Below are positions 10,512 through 22,799 of a stretch of DNA of 64,000 nt, piece after piece. The position numbers and the translations under genes were made by a program. How positions within the stretch are numbered: position 1 is the first letter of the stretch; each line of letters opens with the position of its first letter. This DNA comes from Terebella lapidaria (taxonomy: Eukaryota; Annelida; Polychaeta; Terebellida; Terebellidae): positions 16,217,001 to 16,281,000 of the forward strand of contig OX424563.1 in NCBI GenBank assembly GCA_949152475.1. Direction: 5' to 3'. The notes under the pieces are model-generated. The model saw nothing but the letters and a program-made list of their open reading frames with translations. It was not told the origin of the DNA and made no database searches.

Positions 10512-11801
10512 GTACATATTGTTCACCTTTTGACCACTTGAACTTCAATTTTGTAAAGGTCTAAACCATTACTGATTCACTTTCAAGTTTGATAGAAGAC
10601 TGGGGAATGTACGATTATCGTGTCTCCTCAAATATACTTGATCATGATCAGTTTTCAGGTCATCTGAAGGGAATAAATAAATACGCAACCTTAACTACGA
10701 GCAACAATTTACAAGAAAACAAATTGCAGCTTATATGCCTCTGACATCATATCAACATATCAGCATGTTTCAATTTGAGTCAACGAAGGTAAAGACCGAG
10801 AGGTTTAAAAATTCTCCAATCAATCGCTATGGAAAGTGCGAGCTGAATTTCACAGCAACATTAATGCATCCCACGCCACGGCTGATAGACTTTGTAATTC
10901 GTTACTCATGATTTCACTTCAGTACCTTACAGTTAAACCCATACCTTTTGTGAGTACCGGTAGATGATAAGTCACGGTACATCTCTCATGTTTAAACCGT
11001 GAAGTGTTTGGCAGCGTTTCGGTTGGAGTGATTGACTGGGTGTGTTTTCTTGTTTTGTACTGTCTATACCTTTGAATACCTAGCTACACCTAGCTTCTGT
11101 AAAGTTATAAAATGAAGATTAATAATTATGCTTCTGAGAGTTACAATTCTCTCACGTATAAATTGACAGTATAACCAATTTAATTTTGTGATAACGACTT
11201 TTTCAATGCACGATTTCTTTTTGCTTTTTGTTGTGGTCCCAGCATTGGCCATCCCGTGAGTGTGGAAAAAGTTGCCAAAGGGAGACGACGTCGAACGTTT
11301 TCCGTCATTCCACTTAAATTTTGCAGAAGCTTATATATAGAGACGAAGTGTTTGCCCACAAATTGGCAACATAAGCACCGATACAGATTGTATCGACTTG
11401 GTGGGCTTTGTTCAGGTATTCAATAGCATATCTATACTATGTTGTCATTTAGTTTTTCTTATTGGCGTTATCAAAGTCTTGTGATATTGGTGTTAGTAGG
11501 TTGTATTATCATGTTATTATGATGACGACAGTGTGGTATGGATATAAACTTTTGGTATGGGCAATCTTCCAATTACAAGATATTCCAGAGAAGTTCAGAT
11601 TGTGGTGAGTTGATACACCAGCAGCTCCATGCTACGCTGTGAGGTTTTAATTAGCATTCTGCTATGATAGAGCATAATTCAACTCACCAAGAAATTGAAG
11701 ACCGACCACATATTTCGACTTACTAACTGTTCCAAAAAGAAATCGGTATCAACAGGTTTTACGATCAGCATTACGATCTGGTTTAGATCACTCTAAGTCT
11801 G
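9970..11801. other. A+T-rich stretch without recognised gene
   Basis: Holds an (AT)n microsatellite (separate entry) and otherwise nothing I can support. Confidence 0.5.
10431..10509. repeat. (AT)n microsatellite
   Basis: About 79 bases of uninterrupted alternating AT. A frame of repeating Tyr-Ile across it is an artefact of the repeat. Confidence 0.95.
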
Positions 11802-11956
11802 TCACACGTTTTGACGAAAGTCATCTAATTTCGTCCACATATTTGCATAACGATTTGCCAGTGTGAATATCATAGCGGGTTCATATTGGCACATATTGTA
11901 CTTGCACCTGATCTCACACTCAACTGAATGGGTCTCAAATCTAGTTGCTGGAATAC
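11802..11956 (-). CDS. Candidate terminal exon, PAN-like cysteine pattern
   Basis: On the minus strand an intron end (T-rich run, CCAACAG) precedes a phase-1 open segment of about 51 codons ending at a TGA. It contains VECEIRCKYNMC, similar in spacing to the helix-cysteine pattern of PAN/apple domains and in phase with the exon junction of the PAN gene at 13851-14506. No upstream exon was identified. Possibly the end of a second member of the same gene family, or a relic. Confidence 0.3.
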
Positions 11957-13281
11957 CTGTTGGAAAATAAAAAACTGATAACATGTAGTTTGATCCAATA
12001 AACACATACATTATGTATACAGATACAGGTCACAATTCTTCGGGATTGGGCGCAATAAAAAAAATTTATACAGTGCTGCTCGCTATTGACCACATACCAA
12101 TCGAATTCAACCAATGATATTTTTACACACCAACAACTTATGATGTTGATCGATTATCCCCAGTGCAACAAAACTAGTCAATTCGGTTCATTGCAGTGAA
12201 GATGGGCTGCATCAATAAACGGTGCTCTCAGATGATTACGCGGATTTCTCTGAGTCCAACCTGGCCCCACCCAGTGGTACACTTCGTCGTGAGGTCCACT
12301 CGGACGTAGTCGGAGAGTGTGCGAGGTATCGGAAATGTCTCAAACACCATGTCCGCACAGCTACTGGGGGTGATACAGCGAAACTCGACCTGTCAAAACA
12401 GTGGAAGTGGGAATGCATGTACAGACCTATGTCAGAGCATAGTATTGTACTAGTGAATTAATCAAATGCCCCAATGTTGTCATGGGCTGTATTTCTGCCG
12501 AGTCATAACGTGGTTAGCCTCAACGACAAGTTCTGGGAATGTCCTTTCTTCCCATCGTTTACCAGAGCATGGTCAACTGAATTGAGTATCTGACTTACTG
12601 TCCAATGTGACGATGTGGCACCAAGCGTTAGCTGTCCAACTCGAGTCCTGTCATGTGCCGTCCAACATCTGTTCATTAAATCCACGCCCCTAACAGTGTA
12701 CACTGTGAAGAACTGCACCCGTACCCAGCCTGCCGGCAAACACGACGTACACAATGGAAAGATAATTTGTAGTTTTGAGAATATAGATGATTAGCACAAA
12801 GTTATGTATATCCGTGAATGTTAACACAAAAATGGTACACGCTGGTATATGAATGCATTGTTGCACGTTGTATAGATACATGTATGCGGCGCGTTGTATG
12901 GATACATGTGATGGAATATTAGTACCAGTAAATCTGATGTTAACTATAAGAATCTCACTGATTATCGAGGCAAAAATTTATGACGGCTGCAACATTAAGA
13001 GAAATCATTGAGCCGCAAATTGATTAACGGCCCAGCTTTTTAGCAAAAATAATGATTTACCGCCCAGCTTTCACGTTGCGGTATTGGTGGTAATAGGTTG
13101 ATGCTTACATTAAGTCAAATGCATGACGATTTGTTGATTGGTGTGTAAACGCAAGTTAGGTATGCACGCAGTTTTCTGGCACATAGTCTGGATTTGCCTA
13201 ATGTATACTGCACTGTCTAATGTAAGTGGAACGGAGTTTGCAGAAATGTCCAGTCAATCAAGTCAGACAAATGTGCTTGAC
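11957..13281. other. Intergenic stretch, no supported gene
   Basis: Short open frames exist on both strands (for example 12222-12461 plus, 12503-12754 minus) but none shows a domain I recognise or convincing splice context. Confidence 0.45.
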
Positions 13282-13397
13282 GTAGCCCTCACGGCCCGAA
13301 AACAACCAATTAACAATCTGATATATCATGTTGTTTTAAGAACATGCTAAATATCTTGACGATTGTCAATTGGTTGTTTTTGGGCCGTGGGGCTAGC
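13282..13397. repeat. Small hairpin element with 37-bp imperfect inverted arms
   Basis: Left arm 13282-13318 and right arm 13361-13397 are reverse complements apart from a few mismatches; the shared core is CGGCCCAAAAACAACCAATT. The loop is about 42 bases. It resembles a miniature inverted-repeat element; no target duplication is obvious. Confidence 0.65.
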
Positions 13398-13539
13398 TCG
13401 GATGAAATGGTATGAATAACCCTGGTATGGTGGAGGAATAACCTACATACTGGTAATAGATCTAATAGTAATAATATGTTTTTGGAGCACGCTCGGGCTG
13501 CAAATGAACCATGTCGGGCTGAAAATGATCTGAGCTGGG

Positions 13540-13822
13540 CCGTAAATAATCACTACGCTATAGCCAGTAGTGACACCAGTCATCCGTTGAATCCACTGTA
13601 TGTAAATCTTCCTTCAAAACGCCGTCTCAGAACCATTCTTTGTAAAATTGCTCGCCACTATAACTCTTGCATCCCATCCAGTATCCGCATGTACAACTCT
13701 GTGTCAAATGTTTCATAATTCTCAGTTCCGTTGTGTATCACGTGTGTCGTTTATTTGTGCCGTTCTGTTCTGTTACAAGTTTCATCTCGATGACTCAATA
13801 AAGTATATCTTATCTTATCTTA
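13540..13822 (+). mobile_element. 3' end of a truncated CR1-like LINE
   Basis: A short frame contains LPSKRRLRTILCKIARHYNS followed by CIPSSIRMYNS, the kind of C-terminal tail (SFIPxAIRLYN) found at the end of many invertebrate LINE ORF2 proteins. About 100 bases later comes AATAAA and a short tandem tail (TATCT)n at 13805-13822, typical of LINE 3' ends. The 5' limit is uncertain. Its 3' sequence overlaps the 3' UTR of the minus-strand PAN gene. Confidence 0.55.
13750..13755 (-). terminator. Polyadenylation signal of the PAN-like gene
   Basis: AATAAA on the minus strand about 95 bases downstream of the stop codon at 13851. Confidence 0.4.
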
Positions 13823-13850
13823 CGCCCTTCAAACGCATATTATTGTTATA

Positions 13851-14506
13851 TTAATAGACAGTCAGGAGATACCCTGAAGGGTTCATGAGAAAGTGACCTT
13901 GCGATGACGGGCCTTGTTGAGCCACCATAAAAGTGTTGTACGTGTGACCATCGTGGGCTTTCGCACAAACGTAGCTCGCGCCATCTGGTGGTGACGATGT
14001 ACAACTGATCATCAGTCTTGCAGGCAGAAATGTTGGACGCAGAACTGTGGGTGGCAACGAATTTTAAAACGATTTCCATGAAATGTACATGAATTGGTTT
14101 GATAATATTAGCAACAACGCAAATAGTTACAATGAGTTCGAACGAAATTATGCCTATCTGCGTTACGGTACCTACACAACAGCTCACCGTAGTAATCCTG
14201 TCCATAATCCAGGAAGAAATCTCGGCCTGATTCCGGTCCGGTGTCCAGGTTACAGTGGCCTAGTCTTGGTCTCGTGCCCGTGGGTGAAATCCATTGCATG
14301 GCAAACCCCCGACATCCGGGGTTCTCGGAACAAAATATGGCGCATTTCACACGCGTCAACTGATTGGGTACCCAGTTATTACCCGTATGTCCAATGCTAC
14401 TTAGACGCACAAAAACTGAATCTGTGATGTTCTGCGCATTAGCAAAATGTATCAAGCTAAAAATGGACAATATTAACTGGTGTGGGTGAACGTTCCCACA
14501 AGCCAT
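13851..14506 (-). CDS. Small secreted PAN/apple-like domain protein, two exons
   Basis: Two exons: 14506-14188 and 14044-13851, joined in phase 1 across a 143-bp intron with a strong donor (G|GTGAGC) and a CCACCCACAG acceptor. The spliced frame is 170 codons and ends at TAA. The start at 14506 (MACGN) gives a signal peptide whose hydrophobic core is LILSIFSLIHFANA; an in-frame ATG at 14521 is an alternative. The mature part has the PAN-type cysteine run VKCAIFCSENPGC and HCNLD, and exon 2 adds two more cysteines (ISCTSS, YVCAKA). PAN modules bind protein or carbohydrate outside cells; the ligand here is unknown. A minus-strand AATAAA lies about 95 bases downstream. Confidence 0.7.
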
Positions 14507-15044
14507 TTTACTGGAAATCATTTCAGTTTCCCCATGCAGTGATATCCATATCAATTAGGAGCAGACATCTCCTAAATATATAAAGTCGAAGTAACACGAA
14601 GTTCCGTGATAATCTTTCTGATCGACATTCCGCCTCGGATGAAGGTTTAATTTCAATTACGTGTGTGATGGCTGACTCACAGCGTTATACCAATATACCA
14701 CAAAAGGTCGATATGTAGGCTACATTGACTGCAGGCACATAATAGGACTCGAAAATAAGCTGATGTTTGTACCTGCTTATAATTATGTTGCAACCGTCGT
14801 CGGAACAACTAATCTATAAAACACTTGAAGGTTCTGAGTTTTTTTAGGTTACCGTCTGCTTACTTGTCTTTTGCCCACATTTTCTCAAAATCTGTCTCAT
14901 AGCGTTTTCCGATTTTGTATAAATATAACGATCAATATTAATAATAATGATAACTTGTTTATTTTTATAGCACCTATAATTTGACATATCTAGTCGCTTT
15001 GAATACATATTACATGATTGATCATCCGATACGATTGAGGATGG
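14507..15044. other. Upstream flank of the PAN-like gene, no feature assigned
   Basis: Should contain the promoter of the minus-strand gene. I see no clear TATA box at a useful distance from the ATG and no other gene. Confidence 0.35.
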
Positions 15045-15300
15045 TTAAAATATATATTGTGAAGAATTGCGACTTAAGTTGTTTTTAAACGTGTCTAAGC
15101 AGTCAGTGGGTTGGATGTGTTTTGGGAGCTTGTTAGCCTTTCGGCGTTCAGTACATCTAATAGTTTGGAGTTCACGTGCTCGAGTTATGACACTTGGCTT
15201 ATTGAGAAGAGATTCTGAAGAATGTGGTGCTCTGGGGTATTGACGGATCTTGAGAATGTCCGTAATGTACGAGGGAGCGAGGTCATGGATAAATAAAAAA
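15045..15300 (-). mobile_element. Decayed LINE ORF2 C-terminal fragment
   Basis: The minus-strand frame contains LAPSYITDILKIRQYPR and SLLNKPSVITRARE, matching the LAPSYL..LL....R.LRS....L..PR.R pattern near the end of CR1/RTE-type LINE proteins. Upstream the match fades into an A/T run. Truncated at both ends. Confidence 0.5.
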
Positions 15301-15530
15301 AAAAACGATAATGATTTTGTAATGAAGTCGAGAACGGACGGGCAAAGTGCACTTTTTAACGTACTGGCGAAATATGATATCGGTATCGGACTCAATACTA
15401 CAATCCTTTTTGCACGTATTGTATCCGCTAGAGTAGGTAAAATGGCAGACCCAGAGCAAGCTGCTGTTGCAATCTCGATGCGAGGAAGCAACCATAGGCC
15501 CTAGGGACCTGTAGCTTACCGGCTAACCAA

Positions 15531-15561
15531 TAGGTGATCGGACCGATGGTCCGGTAACCTA
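15531..15561. repeat. Hairpin terminus of the foldback-ended repeat family
   Basis: Arms of a near-perfect hairpin (core ATCGGACC GAT GGTCCGGT) followed by CTAAAAA. The same terminus is found at 18658-18688, 25560-25590 and 50709-50739. The other end of this copy was not located. Confidence 0.7.
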
Positions 15562-16361
15562 AAAACCCCGGACACTGAATGTCACCAGTCTTTCAAAGCT
15601 CAGTAAATAATATACAAATATTGATCTTTGTGGAGGTGAATACACTGTTATCTTTCCCCACCGAACGTATTCACCGAGCTTGCGAGTTTTTTTTTCTATT
15701 AGTGCAACTCATCTAATACAAGATAACAAAACATGTGCACGTTGATTTTGACGATCATAGTCTGTCCGAGTTGTCTTTTATCCGTTTTACGACACATTTC
15801 ATGCCAGTTTGTATATAAACAAACGAAGGGTATACATCAAACTCGAATGTAAACAAATGCCCAAATTGCCCTCAAAAGTCCACATCGAGTACATTTTTCA
15901 GTTTGTATCTGCATATATAGTGTAGTTATGCGAGAATATTCACTGATTTACCTTGCTGTGCGTGGAATAATCAGTCCACTTGCACTTTTATGCTTTGTTT
16001 ACATTTGCGTGTGATGGATACAGTTCCTGTATTTACGCGTGAACCTGCTGTTCAAATGAGCAAAATTCCCCCAAAACGACTGGTTGTAGTCATAACATTT
16101 GATGTGAGTACGTCTTATTAATCTCACAAGTTTAATATGAAATATCGTTTTCAAAAAATATTGAATACATTCGGAGGCAGTTGCTTAAAGGCCATGTAAA
16201 TGCGGTAAAATTGATATTGACCGCAGGTGAATATCGAAAAAAAATGTTGACCCTTAGTATTCCGAAAACATGGATATATCGAAAACCACGTGATCATTCA
16301 ATATCCAATAAGGTTTCTCTATTTCAATAAGGTTATCTCATCGTCATATATGCTTGTAAAA
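15562..16361. other. A+T-rich stretch, no feature seen
   Basis: No gene or repeat structure that I can support. Confidence 0.45.
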
Positions 16362-16480
16362 TTTAGCCCAAGGGCTAAGGAAGGTTACCGGACAATATAT
16401 GTTTTAGATCTTAGCCAATTTGTTCAGGGACCTTGAAAGTATGGTCAAAGATCAAATTCAAGCTCGCAATAATATTCATT

Positions 16481-17279
16481 ATGTAAGTATCAATCTATTA
16501 CCACCAATAGTCAGATTTTGATGATGCCAAAAACAAACGTAAAATATAACATTTTGGAATAGAAACGAAGCCCGACCAAATAGTTTATCCAGACACACTG
16601 GCGTCATCAGAGGCAGACCGTGTGTTAAATGTAGTTGTTTCTACTGTACACCTGATGGAATTAGTATACAACTGCCCAACAACCTATGAAAATAATTTAG
16701 AGATCTGAAACAAACCCCATGGAATAGATATATGACAAGTACATAAGTACCTAATCACATGCCAGAAGGCTACTGAGTTGATGGTATCCTTGAGGACAGA
16801 TTCAACGTCCGCCAGCAGTGACACCGACTCAGTGGTATGAATGTAAGTATCAATCTATTACCACCAATAGTCAGATTTTGATGATACCAAAAACAAACGT
16901 AATATAGAACATTTTGGAATAGAAACAAGACCCGACCAAATAGTTTATCCAAAGACACACTGGTGTCATCAGGGGCAGACAGTGTGTTAAATATAGTTGT
17001 TTCTACTGTACACCTGATGGAATTAGTATACAACTGCCCAACAGCCTATGACAATAATTTAGAAATCTGAAACAAACCCCATGGGATAGATATATGACAA
17101 GTACATAAGTACCTAATCACAAGCCAGAAGGCTACTGAGTTGATGGTATCCTCGGGGACAGATTCAACGCCCGCCAGCAGTGACACCAACTCAGTGGTAT
17201 GAATGTAAGTATCAATCTATTACCACCAATAGTTAGATTTTGATGATGCCAAAAAAAACGTAAACTAGAACATTTTGGA
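16481..17279 (+). repeat. About 360-bp tandem repeat, 2.2 copies
   Basis: Copies begin at 16481, 16841 and 17203, each opening ATGTAAGTATCAATCTATTA; the third stops after about 77 bases. Copies 1 and 2 are highly similar throughout. The block interrupts a satellite monomer, which resumes after it. Confidence 0.9.
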
Positions 17280-17280
17280 A

Positions 17281-18290
17281 TGTTCAAAATATATCATTTC
17301 ATACATGTCCACAATTGATTCCTAAGCTGTAAAGTAGATAATAAGCGAGATATTAGCCATTTCGTGATCTGAACTTGAAAGTAAGGTCAAAGTTCAAATT
17401 CAACATCACCAGAATATTCAACATATATCATTCATGTACACAATTATTTCCTAAATTGTAAAGTCGATAATAGGAGAGATATTACTCGTTTTGTGCTCTG
17501 ACCTGGAAAATGAGGTCAGATGTCAATTTCAAGGTCACGAGATTATTCAGCATGTATCATTTTCATCAGTCCACAATTGATTCCTGAACTGCAAAGTCCA
17601 TAATAAGCGAGATATTAGCTACTGTGCTCTGACTCCGAAAGTGAGGTCAAACTTCAAGGTCACAAGAATATTCAGCGTATATCATTCCTTATATGTCCAC
17701 AATTGATTTCTAAGCTGTAAAGTCGATAATAAATGAGATATGCGCCATTTTATGCTCTGACCTTAAAAATGAGGTCAAAAGTCATATTCGCGGTCACAAG
17801 AATATTCAGCATACATCATTTCCTATATGTCTACAATTGATTCCTAAGCTTTAAGTTAAATAATAAGCGAGATATCAGCCATTTTGTACTCTGACCTTGA
17901 TGACGTCAAATGTCAAATTCAAGGTCATCAGAATATTCGGCATATATCATTTCTTATATGTCCACAATTGATTTCTAAGTGGTAAAGTCGATGATAAGCG
18001 AGATAATAACCATTTTATGCTTTGACCTTGAAAATGAGGTCGAAGGTCAAATTCAAGGTCACGAGAATATTCAGCAAATATCACTTCCTATATATCCACC
18101 ATTGATACCTAAGCTGTAAAGTCAATATTTGTGAGATATTAGCCATCTTGTGCTCTGACCTTGGAAATGATGCTAGAGGTCAAATTCGAGGTCACGAGAA
18201 TATTCAGCATATATCATTTCTTGTATGTCCACAATTGATTCCTGGTCTCTAGTCTCAATATCAAGTGAGATATCAGGAACAATGTGACCC
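17281..18290 (+). repeat. AGGTCA-rich satellite, array 1 (degenerate)
   Basis: About seven diverged monomers of about 130 bp, marked by TCCACAATTGATTCCTAAGC, GCGAGATATTAGCC, TGACCTTGAAAATGAGGTC and TCAAGGTCACGAGAATATTC. Same family as 22800-25130 but more diverged, hence probably older. Confidence 0.9.
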
Positions 18291-18688
18291 ATTATAAAGC
18301 ATAGGGGAATTTAACATGGGGAAATCCCATTTGGGCATTGAAACTTATACACATTATCTGATTATGAGGGGAACATTTTGAAACTAAAATCTCAAAACTG
18401 ATCAGACAATTTATGAGAAAATAATTTTTAAAGTTGAAAAACATGCAAAAACAGCTATTTTCGGCGTAGAAATGGCCGCCAAAACTGCATAAACAAATTA
18501 ATCCCAAAAATGAAGAAAACAAACGTCTGGGGGGTATTAACCCAACAAATATTCACACAAATTTATGGGCACATTCATCAGCCCCCAGAAAAGATTTTTA
18601 AAAAATGCTAACAAACAATGCAGACGACGACGCCGACGGACGAAAAGCCACGACAATAGCGTATCGGCCCTTATGGGTCGGTAAGCTA

Positions 18689-19199
18689 AAAACAGGCCAG
18701 TAGATACTTTGGACGATGGCATTAACTTGTTCGGTCATCTGAGGATTTTTGTCAAACACCTAAATCTTTGACTGTATCAGATAGGTGTATGTGTGATTGC
18801 AACCCCAGTATTGAGCTACGTGTAGAATGCGTTATGCGTTTTGGTGACATACATAGCAACACCGTTGCTGTGGCTTATAATTTGTTCGTTTTCATTTATC
18901 GAGATAATGAATTGTCAAAACGCTGAGCATCATCTGCCACAGTAGCTCAAAATGTTCGATACAAAACACTGTATTCATTTTAAGATAGACCTCGTACTCA
19001 TACTATTTACGATTTACATGCATTTCACCGGCACGCTGCAGCACCTTTGGTGTACTGTTATTTTAGCTCGCGAGAGTGGTAACGATCACGCTGAAGTGGT
19101 CACCCGGTCCGATATCCAAACCGGAACTGGACAACGATTTCTGCGCAAATGTAGCTGCAATTTGAGAAAAATGGTACAGATACGAGTATGTTCAATTTT
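18689..19199. other. Spacer between hairpin-ended elements A and B
   Basis: No gene. A short piece near 19035-19060 (GCAGCACCTTTGGTG) resembles the other-end hairpin of the same family. Confidence 0.4.
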
Positions 19200-20243
19200 T
19201 AGCGTACCGGCCCTTTGGGCCGATAAGCTATTGTCGTGGTATTTCGTCCGTCGTTCGTCCGTCCGTCGTCCGTCCGGGTCTGTAACATTTTTTTGACATG
19301 ATGAAGTTCCCCATAAATTTGTCAGAACATACCTTGGGCCAGTATCTAAAGAATTTTTTTGATTGAATCGTTTTTGCCTATTTGGCGGCCATTTTTGACG
19401 AAAAATTGCCAATTTTGGACTTCGGAGGCCATTTTCTCAAAAACTGTCTGATCAGTTTTTTCACCCAATTTTCCTTCATAATGGGAGCTGTTCAGAGTAA
19501 ACTCATAGAACATTCGAAGATAGAGCCTAAGTATTGGCACATTCAAATGGGGAATCATATATTGCGGTTTGAGTAATGACCTTGAATTTGACCTTCAATG
19601 ACCTTGGAAGGTCAAAACGACCTTTTTGTCGAAAAATGGCCAATTTTGGATTTTTGATGGCCATTTTCTCACAAACTGTCTGATCAGTTTTAAGATTTTT
19701 GTTTTAAAACATTCCCCTCATGTACCTCTATGATGTGTATAAGTTTCGTTGCCCTTGAATCGCCGGTCTGTGTATGGCGGCCATTTTGATTTTTCGACGG
19801 ATCGGCAAAAAAAAAATTTTTTGTCCAAAATCAAGCCACTATACGTTTTGAGCCATTTCCAGCAAAAAAAAAAACAATTTTTTTTTGGGCCATTCAAATG
19901 GGAAATCATATATTGCGGTTTGAGTGGTGACCTTGAATTTGAACTTCAATGACCTTGAAAGGTCAAAAACGATAAATTTTGTCTTTGGTGGCCATTTTGT
20001 CAAAATCTATTCGGACAGTTTTTCTCAAAATAATGTATAAGATTCTCTTTATGTACCTTTGTGATGTTAATTTGATTTCGTATTATCATGATTATAGTCC
20101 ATGCAGAAAATGTGTTTCCAGCAACATTTACGAACACGTTTTGACAATTAGAGTTCAAGATCAGTGTAACAATGTATATGTTAGAAAATCAATACTCTGC
20201 GTTTCTCATGATTGCCGGTAAGCTACAGCACCCTTGGTGCTAT
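19200..20243 (-). mobile_element. Hairpin-ended repeat element B, inverted, lacking the satellite array
   Basis: Opens with the inverted right-end hairpin (TACCGGCCC TTT GGGCCGATA) and a CGTCCGTCC tract, and closes with GCCGGTAAGCT and an AGCACC CTT GGTGCT hairpin corresponding to the family's left end. The interior repeats the words TGGCGGCCATTTT and TGACCTTGAATTTGACCTTC but has no monomer array. Confidence 0.6.
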
Positions 20244-22733
20244 GTTTTCATGCGCAATCAACGGGGAAATCTTGGGTGCAAGCGGATAAAGTTAAATTAG
20301 TTATAAGAGGATGAAGTTAATTAGTTTCAAGATCTCCAGTAATCAATATCTAACTATATGGCTGCCGTTGGCTTTACATTATATACTATATTACTCTCCG
20401 AGACGGGAATCGTATAACTTCGATAACCATTTTGTACAATTGAATCGGTATGTAATTTTCTATAATTTCACGAAGTGTTCTCCTCATATTCCCCTGCAAA
20501 TCAGATTAGGGACACCACGATATGAATCACAACGGTGGTAATATGGTACTACGAGCTTTCTACCTCGTCGTTACTAATTCTCGTCATGGAAGCTGTACGA
20601 TTTAGCACTCCCGATACAGACTGATTTGGCCAATCGGCTGAATGTTCATCCTACTAAAGCTCAATCTACTTCACAATCTACTTCACTATACATTACGTTT
20701 TTATCCGTATTTGAGCATCTACCACTATACAAGTATCATGATGTTGGTTTGTTGGGAACTGACCCCGAGAAGAGTGAGCCATCAGGCCAATGTATTAACA
20801 GCACATTGTTGGTTTTACTATACCGAATGTGGTGTCTGTGTAAACTATGTAACGCATGCCCCCTGGTGAACGCAGCCATGTTGTACTGCAAAAACACAGG
20901 AAGCTGGTATTGTCGTAATTTACCCCAACGTCAGAGTGTTTTCCACTTGATTTTCACTGACCATTCGGATTGCTTGATTTTTTTAGGTCACCAGACGTTT
21001 AGTCCGATGACCTGATTGGTCAGAGTGGAAATTCTCACGTCAAGTGTATACTCTGATTTTTCTAACTCGTTCACACCGTTTTTTGCCGATATTTTTGCGA
21101 TGTTTAATGGTATCGTATTGTAACTTGGCATACTTCACCTGGAGATCAAACGGCATTTTTCTGCAAACTTTCAGACTTCTGCTCATAGAACTGTGAGAGT
21201 TAGCAATCTACTGCAATGATAAATTTTCCATGAAATCCTGTCGTTTGCATGCCAACAAATATTGTTTTCCTTTGGCACGTGATGGGCGATTCTGTTCGGA
21301 TAATTTGCATAGGGGCCAGAGTTAGGATACGGGACCGCCCACGCAGGTAAACTGATTCGAAATGACTCGCACGTGCAGGCACCTTGACGACAACTGACAA
21401 CCCGATCCCCCTATTATGACTAATTTGAACCATTTGGATTCCGTCATCAGTTGTCGAGAACCAACACCCTGCAGCTAGCCGCCGAACGTTAACTGACCCA
21501 ATTCCATTGTGTTGGAGTCAGGTCATGTTTATGTTAACGTTCTATTGCACCAGATCTGAAGATATACGGGAACAAAATATATTTTCCTCATCATATTGTT
21601 GGACTTGTGCATCGACTACATGTGGATTCCATGTCCCGAATACCCTAGAATTGTATGCATTGCTCTGAGTCTTAATTTTATAGCCCATTTTTGAGAAAAG
21701 TGTCATGTAATGTTGACACGTTGCTCATTCCCACGAATATCGTTCACTATTCAACGTATTCTTGTACCTAATTTCAGTCCTAAAACAATATTGCGAAATG
21801 TCATATGTAACATTGAATGTACATATTGGATAGTATGTGAAAACAGGGCACGAATAGGTGTAACACACGAGTAATAATTGTTTTGTTGTTCAAATGACGT
21901 TCTGCTACCGTGGTTAACGTGCTGTGGATCGAATTATAGTCAGGATTTAATATATGTGATTGTTGTTCAGTTTCGTTCGTCCTATACAATGTACCCAACA
22001 GTGAACCTAAAAGCTCGAGAATCTCAACCTCATAAATGTTGCTTCCATATGGTGAGAGTAGAAATCCATGATTACATTTCAAGCATCAACAGAACGTTTA
22101 CCCGAGCCTCAGAACATTTACATATCAAGGATTAATTGACAACACAAAATATCGGACAGATACAACAATGTATTGTATATGAACTTCAAACTGAACAACC
22201 TTTGTACATGTATGCTAATTTTCCCTCAAAAATACTAACTTTTCATGCTCCAAATTGAGGGAAGTTTACATCCATCCCGGACTTTAGTGTTACATCGTCG
22301 CAGTGCAAGACACTTTTCCTCCAATGTGTTAGTCCCAGTGTAGCGATCTTGATGCACAACTTTACAGAACATCCTCGGACATGGAATCGAATAGATTATA
22401 AAAGTGTACTTACTTGGAAATTATTTTTCACCTGTTTACATCATATGTCGGACTTTTGACGACAACAGAACGTTAACATAAACATGACCTGACACCAACA
22501 CAAAAGAATTGGGTCAGATAACGTTCGGCGGCTAGCTGCCGGGTGACCAAGCAATATGTCGGCGCCCATGGTTCAAGCAAATCCTCGCTTAAATAAAACT
22601 TTCGCGTTTTGAAAGAAACAGATAGCGTTCCGGAAGGCAAATTTGTGTGAATTAATTGCCGTTTGTACCACAGATATGCAATATTCAGTTGAATAGTTCG
22701 CTCGAAGTAACTTGAATGAACTAAAGGCAAAAA
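20244..22733. other. A+T-rich intergenic stretch, no supported gene
   Basis: Open frames up to about 130 codons occur but lack recognisable domains. Confidence 0.45.
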
Positions 22734-22799
22734 TTAGCCCAATGGGCTAGTAAGGTTACCGGAGAAATATACAGAGTTAAGCCGAGAAAGTTGAAAGTC

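Larger units (their letters stand above)
16362..18688 (+). mobile_element. Hairpin-ended repeat element A carrying satellite DNA
   Basis: Left end: a hairpin TTAGCCCAAGGGCTAA followed by GGTTACCGG. Right end: a hairpin at 18658-18688 followed by CTAAAAA, preceded by a GACGACG/GACGGACG tract. Between them are satellite monomers with AGGTCA motifs, interrupted by a 360-bp tandem repeat, then a unique part (18290-18600) shared with element C (AATTTAACATGGG.AA). No protein is encoded; it is probably non-autonomous. Class uncertain: hairpins at both ends are unlike ordinary TIR transposons. Confidence 0.65.

Noticed and set aside
10321..10548. Open frame with a long Tyr-Ile repeat
   Set aside because: It is a translation of the (AT)n microsatellite.
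20244..22733. Several 60-130 codon frames as genes
   Set aside because: No domain, splice or composition support; overlapping frames on both strands look random.
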